Shown here in pieces: positions 1 through 5,648 of a DNA stretch of 6,471 nt; the stretch's first letter is position 1, and the number at the start of each line of letters is the position of its first letter. Below the pieces are notes generated by a model. It worked only from the letters and a program-made list of their open reading frames with translations. It was not told the origin of the DNA and searched no databases. The translations under genes were made by a program, and so were the position numbers. The DNA is taken from NCBI GenBank assembly GCA_034002905.1, contig JAVEZQ010000027.1:1-6471 (forward strand), read 5' to 3'. Origin of the DNA: UBA8914 sp034002905. Lineage in GTDB: Bacteria; Pseudomonadota; Alphaproteobacteria; UBA9219.

Positions 1-60
1 ATTGATAAAAAACGCTCGTTAATCTCGCGTTTTGTGAACACCCTCTTCGTGGAAGTTTGA
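1..60 (+). CDS. Possible 3' end of an upstream gene (19 codons, partial)
   Basis: Frame 1 is open from the window edge to a TGA at 58-60, ending in residues NTLFVEV. A strong terminator-like palindrome follows about 20 bp later, as expected at the 3' end of a rightward gene. The other five frames are not obviously better. Nineteen open codons arise easily by chance, and the same stretch holds a weak inverted repeat (AAAACGC at 9-15 with GCGTTTT at 27-33) that could instead be non-coding. No family can be recognised. Confidence 0.2.
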   Translation: MDKKRSLISRFVNTLFVEV

Positions 61-80
61 GAGCTGCATCGGATCATTAT

Positions 81-120
81 TCATAAAAAAAACCGCCCTT
101 GGGGGGCGGTGTTTTTATGA
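81..120. terminator. Bidirectional rho-independent terminator
   Basis: A GC-rich stem (ACCGCCC at 92-98 with GGGCGGT at 104-110) is flanked by an A-run on the left (85-92) and a T-run on the right (112-116). The pairing continues outward through TCATAAAAA and TTTTTATGA, so the whole element is close to a 40-bp palindrome. It can therefore give a hairpin plus U-tract on either strand. It could stop transcription of a gene entering from the left, and leftward transcription from the small ORF at 307-444. It insulates the regulator operon from whatever lies upstream. Confidence 0.75.
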
Positions 121-252
121 ATGGTGCGCCCAAATGGACTTATATCGAACTATTCAGACGCCCATGAAGTCATTAACACATTGGTTGAGTGGGGCGCAAT
201 CCTAAATAATCTTCAGCCAAATCAGCCGTCTATAAATGCGCCCGTTTTTTAG
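121..252 (+). CDS. Small ORF of 43 codons, doubtful
   Basis: ATG at 121 immediately follows an in-frame TGA at 118-120 and runs to TAG at 250-252. The product begins MVRPNGLISNYSDAHE and ends SINAPVF. Its composition is protein-like: soluble, without cysteine and with no low-complexity run. Against it, the ATG abuts the terminator palindrome and has no proper Shine-Dalgarno sequence or promoter in front. It could be a remnant of a decayed gene or chance. No family was recognised. A short inverted repeat (CCGTT at 242-246, AACGG at 253-257) straddles the stop codon. Confidence 0.15.
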   Translation: MVRPNGLISNYSDAHEVINTLVEWGAILNNLQPNQPSINAPVF

Positions 253-306
253 AACGGTGCGGGTTCAGGTTCCGATCAGGGATTCAAATCGTTAAGATTT
301 TAACGA
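253..306. other. Short intergenic stretch with no identified gene
   Basis: Apart from the hairpin at 287-308, nothing interpretable is visible here. A T-arm-like string near 259-272 does not extend into a tRNA cloverleaf. Together with 1-252 and 307-456 this makes about 450 bp without a confidently assigned gene. The stretch may be a degenerate leftover of earlier rearrangement. Confidence 0.5.
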
Positions 307-308
307 TT
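287..308. repeat. AT-rich perfect inverted repeat (9-bp arms)
   Basis: AATCGTTAA (287-295) and TTAACGATT (300-308) are perfect reverse complements around a 4-nt loop. On the minus strand the repeat begins at the TAA stop of the small ORF at 307-444, so it could be that gene's transcription end. The stem is AT-rich and followed only by a short T-run, making it a weak terminator. A protein-binding palindrome is the alternative. Confidence 0.5.
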
Positions 309-444
309 AGCTTGCAGCGGATGGCTGCTTTTTGCCCCATGCGCCGAGGATTAAAGCTGGCGCATACCAATGAGAATGTTTGGTCAACGGCACAGCCGCA
401 CATAGATAGTCATAGAATCCAACATCAACAACATTGCCATTCAT
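307..444 (-). CDS. Putative small protein, 45 aa, divergent from the TetR gene
   Basis: Read leftward, ATG at 444-442 (or a GTG four codons earlier, at 456-454) leads to TAA at 309-307. The 45-residue product has an aromatic, partly hydrophobic core: VGFYDYLCAAVPL near residues 8-20 and HWYAPALILGAWGKK near 25-39, then a short polar tail. This looks more like real protein than the histidine- and glutamine-rich product of the overlapping rightward frame. There is no clear transmembrane helix of full length and no signal peptide. The ribosome-binding site is poor. The ORF is divergent from the regulator gene and shares the palindromic control region, and a hairpin sits at its stop. I do not recognise it. 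It could also be the surviving tail of a larger, decayed gene. Confidence 0.33.
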   Translation of the reverse strand: MNGNVVDVGFYDYLCAAVPLTKHSHWYAPALILGAWGKKQPSAAS

Positions 445-462
445 ATGATCCGGCACTATGAT
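434..462 (+). promoter_or_regulatory. Sigma70-type promoter of the regulator-exporter operon
   Basis: TTGCCA (434-439) and TATGAT (457-462) each match the -35 and -10 consensus at five of six positions, with the optimal 17-bp spacer. Transcription would start near 469, leaving a leader of about 25 nt before the ATG at 495. It is the only good promoter seen ahead of the operon. The -10 box lies inside the palindromic operator, so a bound repressor would block polymerase. Confidence 0.65.
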
Positions 463-479
463 AGTGAGCGATTACTATC
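454..479. promoter_or_regulatory. Nested palindromes, probable TetR operator
   Basis: Two overlapping inverted repeats are visible. GATAGT (460-465) and ACTATC (474-479) form a 20-bp imperfect palindrome with an 8-bp centre. CACTAT (454-459) and ATAGTG (461-466) form a 13-bp palindrome sharing the middle half-site. A further GATAGT half-site occurs at 405-410. The repeats cover the -10 box and predicted transcription start, 16 bp upstream of the TetR start codon. TetR-family proteins bind such palindromes as dimers and usually repress their own promoter. That this TetR binds here is inference. Confidence 0.6.
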
Positions 480-494
480 TTGTGGGGATCAAGA

Positions 495-1106
495 ATGAAA
501 GTTCGAACAGAACATCTTTCGGCAGACAAACGAAAAGACGCGACGATTCAGGCTGTTTTGACTTTGGCAGGGTCTCAGAACCCCAGCGAAATCACGACAG
601 CGGCGATTGCGGAGCATATGAATGTGACGCAAGGGGCGCTTTTCCGCCACTTCCCGAATAAAGAGGCCATTTGGGAGGCGGTGTTGGACTGGGCCGCAAA
701 AAAACTAATCAACTGCATAGACAAAGCGACGATCGAGGATTGCTCCCCTTTGAAAGCGCTGGAGGTTTTGTTCATGAGCCATGTCAAGTTTGCGATGGAA
801 CACCCTGGTGTGCCCCGAATGATGTTTGGCGAACTACAACGTGCTGGATCGACACCGGCCAAATGCGTTGTGCAGAAACTCATCGAGCAGTATCGTGATC
901 GGGTTCAGGGGATCATTAAGAAGGGAAAAAAAGCAGGTGAAATCGCCTCAACTCTAGATGTAGAGGCGGCTTCGATCTTGTTTATAGGCACGATACAAGG
1001 CTTGGTTATGCAATCGCTCATTGCGGGAGACCTATCACGGATGCAACGCGAAGCGACGAAAGTTTTCAAGATTTATCGACGCGGAATCAGTAGAGGGATG
1101 TCATGA
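495..1106 (+). CDS. TetR/AcrR-family transcriptional regulator
   Basis: This is a 203-aa cytoplasmic DNA-binding repressor of usual TetR length. The N-terminal domain (about residues 12-60) carries the family helix-turn-helix, with IAEHMNVTQGALFRHFPNKE at about 38-57. The remaining helices form the variable ligand-binding and dimerisation domain, so the inducer cannot be read from the sequence. The ATG at 495 is preferred because GGGG (484-487) sits 7 nt upstream. An in-frame TTG at 480 would add five residues (MWGSR) but would place the start inside the operator. The gene is first in the operon, and its TGA overlaps the adaptor ATG by 4 bp, so it is co-transcribed and translationally coupled with the exporter. 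Control of that exporter, plus self-repression through the palindromes at 454-479, is the likely role. The family assignment is very secure and the target is inferred. Confidence 0.95.
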   Translation: MKVRTEHLSADKRKDATIQAVLTLAGSQNPSEITTAAIAEHMNVTQGALFRHFPNKEAIWEAVLDWAAKKLINCIDKATIEDCSPLKALEVLFMSHVKFAMEHPGVPRMMFGELQRAGSTPAKCVVQKLIEQYRDRVQGIIKKGKKAGEIASTLDVEAASILFIGTIQGLVMQSLIAGDLSRMQREATKVFKIYRRGISRGMS

Positions 1107-2254
1107 AACAGCTTGGTTTTCAGCACCGCGTGTTTTTCGTAGGTGGCGTGCTTGGCCTCCTGCTTATTCTGTTTGTGTTTGTTGGCGTGCGCTCTGGGCC
1201 TTTAGCTCCTGTTGAGGTAACAAGCACGACGGTTAAATCACAAAAAATATCCCCTGCAATCTTTGGTATTGGTATTGTTGAGGCGCGTTATACTTATAAA
1301 ATTGGTCCAACGTCTTCTGGACGGATCAAAACTATAGATGTTCATGTCGGTGATTTCGTCAAAGCAGGCCAAATTGTTGGCGAAATGGACCCGATTGATC
1401 TTGATGACAAGATTAGAGCTTTAGATGCTGCCCGTAAAAAAGCGGAGGCCTTAAGAAATGAAGCCGAAGTTCGTCGCGCTTATGCGCAAACCCAAGAACA
1501 GCGCTATATGAAACTGTCGGCTTCTCGTGCCACAAGTGACGAGACGTATGTTACCAAAAAGCAAGAGTTACAAATAGCAGAGGCAGCTTTCGTTGCTGCG
1601 AACGAAGAACTTGGCCGTACGTATGCGGAGCATGATGCGCTTCTTGCCCAACGCAATAATCTCAAACTCGTTTCCCCTGCAGATGGAATAGTTGCCCTTC
1701 GTGATGCCGATCCGGGGACAACCATTGTCGCGGGACAGCTTATTATTGAGATTATTGATCCGCAAACCTTATGGATTAACACCCGCCTTGACCAGACGAA
1801 CACACAAAATTTAACGGAAGGGTTGCCTGCCGATATTGTCTTGCGTTCTCGCAAAGAACGCCCACTAAAGGGTCGCGTCTATCGCGTTGAACCGAAGGCG
1901 GACTCGGTAACAGAAGAAACCATAACCAAAATTGTTTTTCAGGAGATTCCTTCTCCTTTACCACCGATAGGAGAACTTGCAGAAATCACCATTCAATTGC
2001 CTGCGCTGGATTCTCTGCCGGTCATTCCCAATGCTGCCATTCACCGCGACGAGGGAAAGACGGGCGTTTGGAAGTTACAGCAAGGCCGATTGTCTTTTGC
2101 CGTTGTTAAACTTGGAGAGTCTGATCTTGATGGAAACGTTCAAGTGAAGGAGGGAATTAAGGAGGGGGAAGAAATCGTCGTATATAGCGAGAAGCCCTTG
2201 TCCCAGCACCATAGCATTCGCATCGTTCAAGAGATTCCTACGGTTCGAAAATGA
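1103..2254 (+). CDS. HlyD/MacA-type periplasmic adaptor (membrane-fusion protein) of an ABC exporter
   Basis: This 383-aa protein is anchored by one N-terminal membrane segment (about residues 10-29, FFVGGVLGLLLILFVFVGV) with the rest periplasmic. The first lipoyl half is near 67-97, with SSGRIKTIDVHVGDFVKAGQ at 71-90. A helical hairpin rich in Ala, Glu, Lys and Arg spans about 100-187. The second lipoyl half is near 188-220, with VSPADGIV at 190-197. Beta-barrel and membrane-proximal domains follow, with LWINTRLDQ near 223-231 and VIPNAAI near 307-313. Such adaptors connect an inner-membrane pump to an outer-membrane TolC-like channel. No channel gene is in the window. The start overlaps the TetR stop (ATGA), with GAGGG at 1093-1097 as ribosome-binding site. 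Pairing with a separate FtsX permease and ATPase resembles DevBCA and MacAB systems. Confidence 0.93.
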   Translation: MKQLGFQHRVFFVGGVLGLLLILFVFVGVRSGPLAPVEVTSTTVKSQKISPAIFGIGIVEARYTYKIGPTSSGRIKTIDVHVGDFVKAGQIVGEMDPIDLDDKIRALDAARKKAEALRNEAEVRRAYAQTQEQRYMKLSASRATSDETYVTKKQELQIAEAAFVAANEELGRTYAEHDALLAQRNNLKLVSPADGIVALRDADPGTTIVAGQLIIEIIDPQTLWINTRLDQTNTQNLTEGLPADIVLRSRKERPLKGRVYRVEPKADSVTEETITKIVFQEIPSPLPPIGELAEITIQLPALDSLPVIPNAAIHRDEGKTGVWKLQQGRLSFAVVKLGESDLDGNVQVKEGIKEGEEIVVYSEKPLSQHHSIRIVQEIPTVRK

Positions 2255-3456
2255 TAAGCCTTGCTGGACGGGATATTCTTCATTCGTGGGGTAAGTTTGT
2301 TTTTACCGGTATCGGTCTTGGCTTGTTAATTGGCGTTACACTAACTATGGCCGGCGTCTATCGCGGCATGGTTGATGACGGGAAGGCTCTTCTCAATAAT
2401 AGTGGCGCTGATATGTGGGTCGTGCAAAGGGGCACGCTTGGCCCTTATGCCGAGGCCTCTAATCTAAACGACGATGTTTATCGCAGTTTGAGGGCTATGA
2501 AGGGCGTTTCTGAGGCCGCGAATGTTACTTATCTGACGATGCAAGTGCGAAAAGGCGCAAGGGATGTTCGCGCCATGGTCGTTGGAATTGCGACAGGCCA
2601 TCCAAATGGCACGCTCGGATGGCCCCCTTATCTTGTGTCGGGAAGACAAATAACAAGAGGACATTATGAAGCCGTTGCCGATATTGCCACGGGCTTTAAT
2701 CTTGGGGATCAGATTTCTATACGAAGAAACACATATCAGGTTGTTGGTCTAACGAGGCGGATGGTCTCTTCAAGCGGCGACCCCATGATTTTTGTTCCCC
2801 TGAAAGATGCCCAAGAGGCGCAGTTTCTCAAAGACAACGACGCCATTTGGCAAGGACGTCACCGGACGGAAAACAACCCCTCTTTTAATCGTCCGAATGT
2901 GCCTGGCCTTCTGGATGCCGTGATTTCCTCGCAAAGCACAAACACCTTCGTCAATGCCGTGTTGATAACCGTTAAACAAGGCTATGCGCAACGCGACGTT
3001 GCGGAAGCCATTCGCCGTTGGAAACGCTTGACCGTTTATACGAAAGCAGAGATGGAAGAGATTCTTGTTGGAAAACTTATTGCAACATCAGCTAAACAAA
3101 TTGCGATGTTTCTTGTTATTCTTGCCGTTGTCAGCGCCGCGATTGTCGCCTTTATTATTTATACGCTGACGATGGATAAAATTCGAGAAATTGCGGTCCT
3201 TAAGCTCATAGGCACGCGCAACAGAACCATCGCAGCGATGATCCTTCAACAGGCCCTTGCCTTGGGAATGATCGGATTTGTTGTTGGAAAAATATCAGCA
3301 ACCTATGCCGCCCCCTATTTTCCAAAATATATCTTGTTGGTGCCCATGGATTCCATCGCGGGGTTCTTCGCTGTTATGACTATTTGCGTACTTGCCAGCA
3401 CGGTAGCCATACGCATAGCCCTTAAAGTTGATCCTGCCGAAGCGATAGGAGGCTAG
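2251..3456 (+). CDS. ABC transporter permease, FtsX/MacB/DevC-like
   Basis: This 401-aa inner-membrane protein has the MacB/FtsX layout. TM1 is at about 17-37. A large periplasmic domain (about 40-275) follows, with GADMWVVQRGT near 52-62. Three C-terminal helices lie at about 284-307, 328-350 and 368-390. The cytoplasmic loop KIREIAVLKLIGTRNRTI (about 310-327) is the typical FtsX coupling region that contacts the ATPase, and the end DPAEAIGG is typical of the family. Unlike MacB itself, no ATPase domain is fused, because that part is the next gene. These permeases act as mechanotransmitters that push substrate from the periplasm through an adaptor and outer-membrane channel. The start overlaps the adaptor stop by 4 bp and lacks a strong ribosome-binding site, so translational coupling is likely. 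The substrate is unknown. Confidence 0.92.
   Translation: MISLAGRDILHSWGKFVFTGIGLGLLIGVTLTMAGVYRGMVDDGKALLNNSGADMWVVQRGTLGPYAEASNLNDDVYRSLRAMKGVSEAANVTYLTMQVRKGARDVRAMVVGIATGHPNGTLGWPPYLVSGRQITRGHYEAVADIATGFNLGDQISIRRNTYQVVGLTRRMVSSSGDPMIFVPLKDAQEAQFLKDNDAIWQGRHRTENNPSFNRPNVPGLLDAVISSQSTNTFVNAVLITVKQGYAQRDVAEAIRRWKRLTVYTKAEMEEILVGKLIATSAKQIAMFLVILAVVSAAIVAFIIYTLTMDKIREIAVLKLIGTRNRTIAAMILQQALALGMIGFVVGKISATYAAPYFPKYILLVPMDSIAGFFAVMTICVLASTVAIRIALKVDPAEAIGG
3447..3452 (+). promoter_or_regulatory. Strong Shine-Dalgarno site of the ATPase gene
   Basis: AGGAGG lies inside the last codons of the permease gene, 8 nt before the ATG at 3461. It is a perfect anti-16S match and fixes the ATPase start. 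It is the strongest ribosome-binding site among the operon genes, which may favour ample ATPase synthesis. Confidence 0.85.
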
Positions 3457-3460
3457 GATC

Positions 3461-4201
3461 ATGAGAACGGGAATCCAAATCCAAGGGCTTAAAAAGCGTT
3501 ACGGACAAGGCGAAACGGCAGTTGACGCCCTAAAAGGGATAGATATGGAGGTGTCTTCAGGCGAAGTGGTTGGCTTGATCGGCCCTTCTGGTTCAGGGAA
3601 AAGCACACTTCTGAAATGTCTGGGCGCTGTCATCGATCCGACGGCGGGACAGATGACGTTGGGCGATGAAATTATTTATCGTGACGGATGGAATGTTAAA
3701 GACCTGCGTGCGTTGAGGCGGGATAAGATCGGTTTTGTCTTTCAAGCTCCCTATCTTATTCCTTTTCTCGATGTAACAGACAATGTTGCCTTGTTGCCCA
3801 TGTTGGCGGGTGTTCCGGACAAGGAAGCACGAAGGCGCGCTTTGGATTTGCTTGTTGCTCTGGACATTCAGCACAGGGCGAAAGCTATGCCTTCCCAATT
3901 ATCTGGGGGGGAACAACAACGTGTTGCCATCGCTCGCGGATTGGTCAATCATCCTCCTGTTATTCTGGCTGATGAGCCTACAGCCCCTTTGGACTCTGAG
4001 CGAGCTATGACCGTAATCCGTATCTTAAACGACATGGCTCGCCAATTTGATACAGCGGTCATCGTCGTGACGCATGATGAGAAAATAATTCCAACTTTTA
4101 AGCGTATCTATCGTATACGCGATGGCGTAACGGTTGAGGAAGCTGGCGAAGGAAAAAGCTTGGCAGATTTGTCGCCCCCAACCCTTTCAAACCAAAACTA
4201 G
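3461..4201 (+). CDS. ABC transporter ATP-binding protein (MacB/LolD/DevA-like)
   Basis: This 246-aa cytoplasmic ATPase powers the permease just upstream. All motifs are present in order: Walker A GPSGSGKS (41-48), Q-loop Gln95 in FVFQAPY, signature LSGGEQQR (147-154), Walker B VILADE (167-172), D-loop LDS (177-179) and switch His205 in VVTHDE. The residue before the D-loop Leu-Asp is Pro (TAPLDS) where many relatives have Asn or Ala, but nothing catalytic is missing. It belongs to the group of ATPases that pair with FtsX-type permeases. The C-terminus past about 225 is a short acidic and polar tail. It starts 4 bp after the permease stop and ends 10 bp before the cupin start. Two ATPase copies would dimerise beneath two permeases. 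Confidence 0.96.
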   Translation: MRTGIQIQGLKKRYGQGETAVDALKGIDMEVSSGEVVGLIGPSGSGKSTLLKCLGAVIDPTAGQMTLGDEIIYRDGWNVKDLRALRRDKIGFVFQAPYLIPFLDVTDNVALLPMLAGVPDKEARRRALDLLVALDIQHRAKAMPSQLSGGEQQRVAIARGLVNHPPVILADEPTAPLDSERAMTVIRILNDMARQFDTAVIVVTHDEKIIPTFKRIYRIRDGVTVEEAGEGKSLADLSPPTLSNQN

Positions 4202-4211
4202 TGAGGAAAAA

Positions 4212-4556
4212 ATGGAAACCCAGACCCCCATGACAGAAAAACAGAATTTGAAACAGATGTTATCCTTTCAAGCTGGGGCCATTGTAAGCCGAATGCTGGT
4301 CAAAAACCCTTCCGGCAACGTGACTCTGTTCGCTTTTGATGAAGGTGAAGGGCTGAGCGAGCACACGGCACCTTTTGACGCGCTGGTCATTGGCGTTGAA
4401 GGACAGGCAGAGATATCCATTCAAGATAAAAGGCAGCTTCTTAATGAGGGAGAAACGCTGTTGCTCCCTGCCAATATCCCACACGCGGTTATGCCGCAGG
4501 GAAAATTTAAGATGTTGCTCATTATGATTCGTGGTGAAGCGAAAGCAACGACGTAA
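4212..4556 (+). CDS. Small single-domain cupin protein
   Basis: This 114-aa protein has one cupin beta-barrel and neither signal peptide nor membrane segment. Cupin motif 1 is seen as EHTAPFDALVIGVEGQAEI (50-68) and motif 2 as GETLLLPANIPHAV (80-93). His51 and His91 are candidate metal ligands. The second His and the Glu of the classical first motif are replaced (HTA, then Asp56), so metal binding may be reduced or differently arranged. This pattern recurs in a family of short bacterial cupins of unassigned function. The chosen ATG has GAGG at 4203-4206 close upstream. An in-frame ATG at 4134 lies inside the ATPase gene and lacks support. As last gene of the operon it is probably co-regulated with the exporter, and may bind, modify or sense a small molecule related to the exported one. 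That role is inferred. Confidence 0.88.
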   Translation: METQTPMTEKQNLKQMLSFQAGAIVSRMLVKNPSGNVTLFAFDEGEGLSEHTAPFDALVIGVEGQAEISIQDKRQLLNEGETLLLPANIPHAVMPQGKFKMLLIMIRGEAKATT

Positions 4557-4599
4557 GTTCTTGTAGTCTACTGAAAAACCCCTCGATTTAGGTGGCGCG
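4557..4599. other. Convergent intergenic gap, possible host-prophage junction
   Basis: Forty-three bases separate the cupin stop from the stop codon of the leftward methyltransferase-like gene. I see no GC-rich hairpin with a T-run, only a tiny GTAG/CTAC repeat at 4563-4571. It is one of two places, with 5275-5428, where the host operon could end and phage-derived DNA begin. No attachment-site repeat can be shown inside this window. Confidence 0.3.
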
Positions 4600-5274
4600 C
4601 TAACTCTTCGCCTTATGGTCAAAAATTTCAAGCACCAGCGCGGGCGTATGCCATTCGGAATAGGTTTCAAGGCGGATGGTGTCGCCGTGAATGACGACGG
4701 CGGGGATGTGGAAGAGCGAGAATTGCAGGTAGGCCATGTGAACGGCGCGGAGGTCGATGTCGATGGCCGTGACGTGAAGCCTCTTTTGATAGTTAATACC
4801 TTGATCCTTCATCTCACGGGCTAGGGCTATAATCATGGCTCCGCCGCCGACGGCTGGTTCCTGAACCGTGATATAGGGCTGGGTTTTCAGCTTCTCTTTC
4901 AGGTCTTCGCCGTAGGTGATCTTGGCCATAAGGCGGCAGACATCATCGGGGGTGAAGAACTGGCCTTTCCATTTGTTGCCCAGCTCCAATTCGCTGAATA
5001 GCTGGCCCAGAACGTCCGATAGGTCTTCTTCAAGAGCGCCGACGAGATGGGCAAGCATGAGGGGGAACCTATCGACTTCCTCCCGATCATACCTTTTGAC
5101 AATATCAAGATATTGCTGTTCGTACTTATCGCGCCCCCTTGGATCGGTGGCGTTGCGGATGCTGATTGAGGACATGGCAACAAAATCATGAAACACTTGC
5201 CAAGTGTTATGCCGACGGGACGTTTCTTCTATGAGTTTTTTGAGGTTTGCAACATGAGAGGCTGCGGCCCTCAT
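4600..5274 (-). CDS. N6-adenine DNA methyltransferase-like protein without visible catalytic motif IV
   Basis: This 224-aa cytoplasmic protein resembles the N6_Mtase (HsdM-like) fold found on phages and mobile elements. After a helical N-terminus comes GQFFTPDDVCRLMAK (104-118, motif X-like). The SAM-binding motif I is EPAVGGGAMI (139-148), and a motif II-like strand-helix is AIDIDLRAVHMAYLQ (170-184). HGDTI (196-200) stands where motif III usually lies. The NPPY/F motif IV is absent: the chain ends shortly after WHTPALVLEIF (208-218). It is therefore either a SAM-binding homolog with another activity, a C-terminally shortened enzyme, or a subunit needing a partner. The ATG at 5274 has AGGTGG six bases upstream on its strand. 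It is convergent with the cupin and divergent from gpW, and no restriction endonuclease is adjacent. The family-level call is good and the activity uncertain. Confidence 0.8.
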   Translation of the reverse strand: MRAAASHVANLKKLIEETSRRHNTWQVFHDFVAMSSISIRNATDPRGRDKYEQQYLDIVKRYDREEVDRFPLMLAHLVGALEEDLSDVLGQLFSELELGNKWKGQFFTPDDVCRLMAKITYGEDLKEKLKTQPYITVQEPAVGGGAMIIALAREMKDQGINYQKRLHVTAIDIDLRAVHMAYLQFSLFHIPAVVIHGDTIRLETYSEWHTPALVLEIFDHKAKS

Positions 5275-5428
5275 GCACGGCCACCTGTTAATCGTGGAGG
5301 TTTCTTAAAAACAAAAACAATCACTGCAAAACCCGTCTCTTAAAAAGGTTCGGCAGCATAACGCGCTGCAACAGCCACGCAAGGCTCTTTTAAACTTTCA
5401 TCACATTTCTTGAATTGGAGGCATCGCG
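5275..5428. other. Divergent intergenic region between the methyltransferase-like and gpW genes
   Basis: No coding region is supported in these 154 bp, and in particular no terminase end. A possible leftward promoter is TTGCGT (5382-5377) with TATGCT (5360-5355) at 16-bp spacing, a weak match. Two small hairpins are visible: GCAGC/GCTGC at 5353-5369, and AGCC/GGCT at 5373-5386 followed by CTTTT. The second resembles a weak rightward terminator. GGAGG at 5417-5421 is the ribosome-binding site of gpW. Confidence 0.35.
5281..5286 (-). promoter_or_regulatory. Ribosome-binding site of the methyltransferase-like gene
   Basis: On the minus strand AGGTGG lies 6 nt before the ATG at 5274-5272. This supports that start over internal ATGs such as the one at residue 34. 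Confidence 0.6.
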
Positions 5429-5635
5429 ATGACTTACACGACGACGCAACGCGATGCTTTGAAGGCAGCAATCGCAAGCGGCGTGTTGAGCCTGTCTTAC
5501 GACGGGAAGACTGTTCAATACCGCACTATGGCAGAGCTAAAAGCGGCACTGGCAGAAGTTGAGCAAGGGTTGGCGCGGGATAGCGGCAAGCCGATGACGC
5601 GTCAGATCAAGATTTACGCCGAAAAAGACCTTTAA
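5429..5635 (+). CDS. Phage head-tail joining protein, gpW-like
   Basis: This 68-aa protein matches the size and pattern of lambda gpW. It has an N-terminal helix (residues 5-17), a short beta hairpin (SLSYDGKTVQYRT, 21-33), a second helix (MAELKAALAEVEQGL, 34-48) and a basic tail ending QIKIYAEKDL. gpW is added after DNA packaging to seal the head and build the site for tail attachment. GGAGG (5417-5421) lies 7 nt upstream of the ATG. The portal gene follows after 13 bp, matching the lambda order W-B and strengthening the assignment. The preceding gene in that order, the terminase large subunit, is missing. Confidence 0.85.
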   Translation: MTYTTTQRDALKAAIASGVLSLSYDGKTVQYRTMAELKAALAEVEQGLARDSGKPMTRQIKIYAEKDL

Positions 5636-5648
5636 GAAGGATTTCCCC

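Noticed and set aside
255..290. T-arm-like sequence (GCGGGTTCAGGTTCC) suggesting a tRNA or an attachment site
   Set aside because: The five-base arm does not pair correctly, there is no CCA or acceptor complement, and no anticodon or D-arm can be folded upstream.
314..333. Hairpin GCAGC/GCTGC followed by TTTTT, a rightward terminator candidate
   Set aside because: The stem is only 5 bp, there is no convincing rightward gene ahead of it, and it lies within the leftward small ORF, where it may be coding sequence.
321..461. Rightward 46-codon ORF overlapping the leftward small ORF
   Set aside because: The product is unusually rich in His and Gln, it has no ribosome-binding site, and it runs through the promoter and operator. 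It looks like the shadow of the opposite frame.
480..494. TTG start five codons upstream for the TetR gene
   Set aside because: It sits at the edge of the operator, with GGGG downstream of it. The ATG at 495 has that GGGG at proper spacing.
3965..4000. Pro in the D-loop region of the ATPase (TAPLDS) as a sign of inactivity
   Set aside because: Walker A, Walker B, signature, Q-loop and switch His are all intact, and Leu-Asp-Ser of the D-loop is kept. The substitution looks like normal family variation.
4134..4211. Longer cupin start inside the ATPase gene
   Set aside because: It would overlap the ATPase by 68 bp. The extra residues do not resemble cupin sequence, and the ATG at 4212 has its own GAGG.
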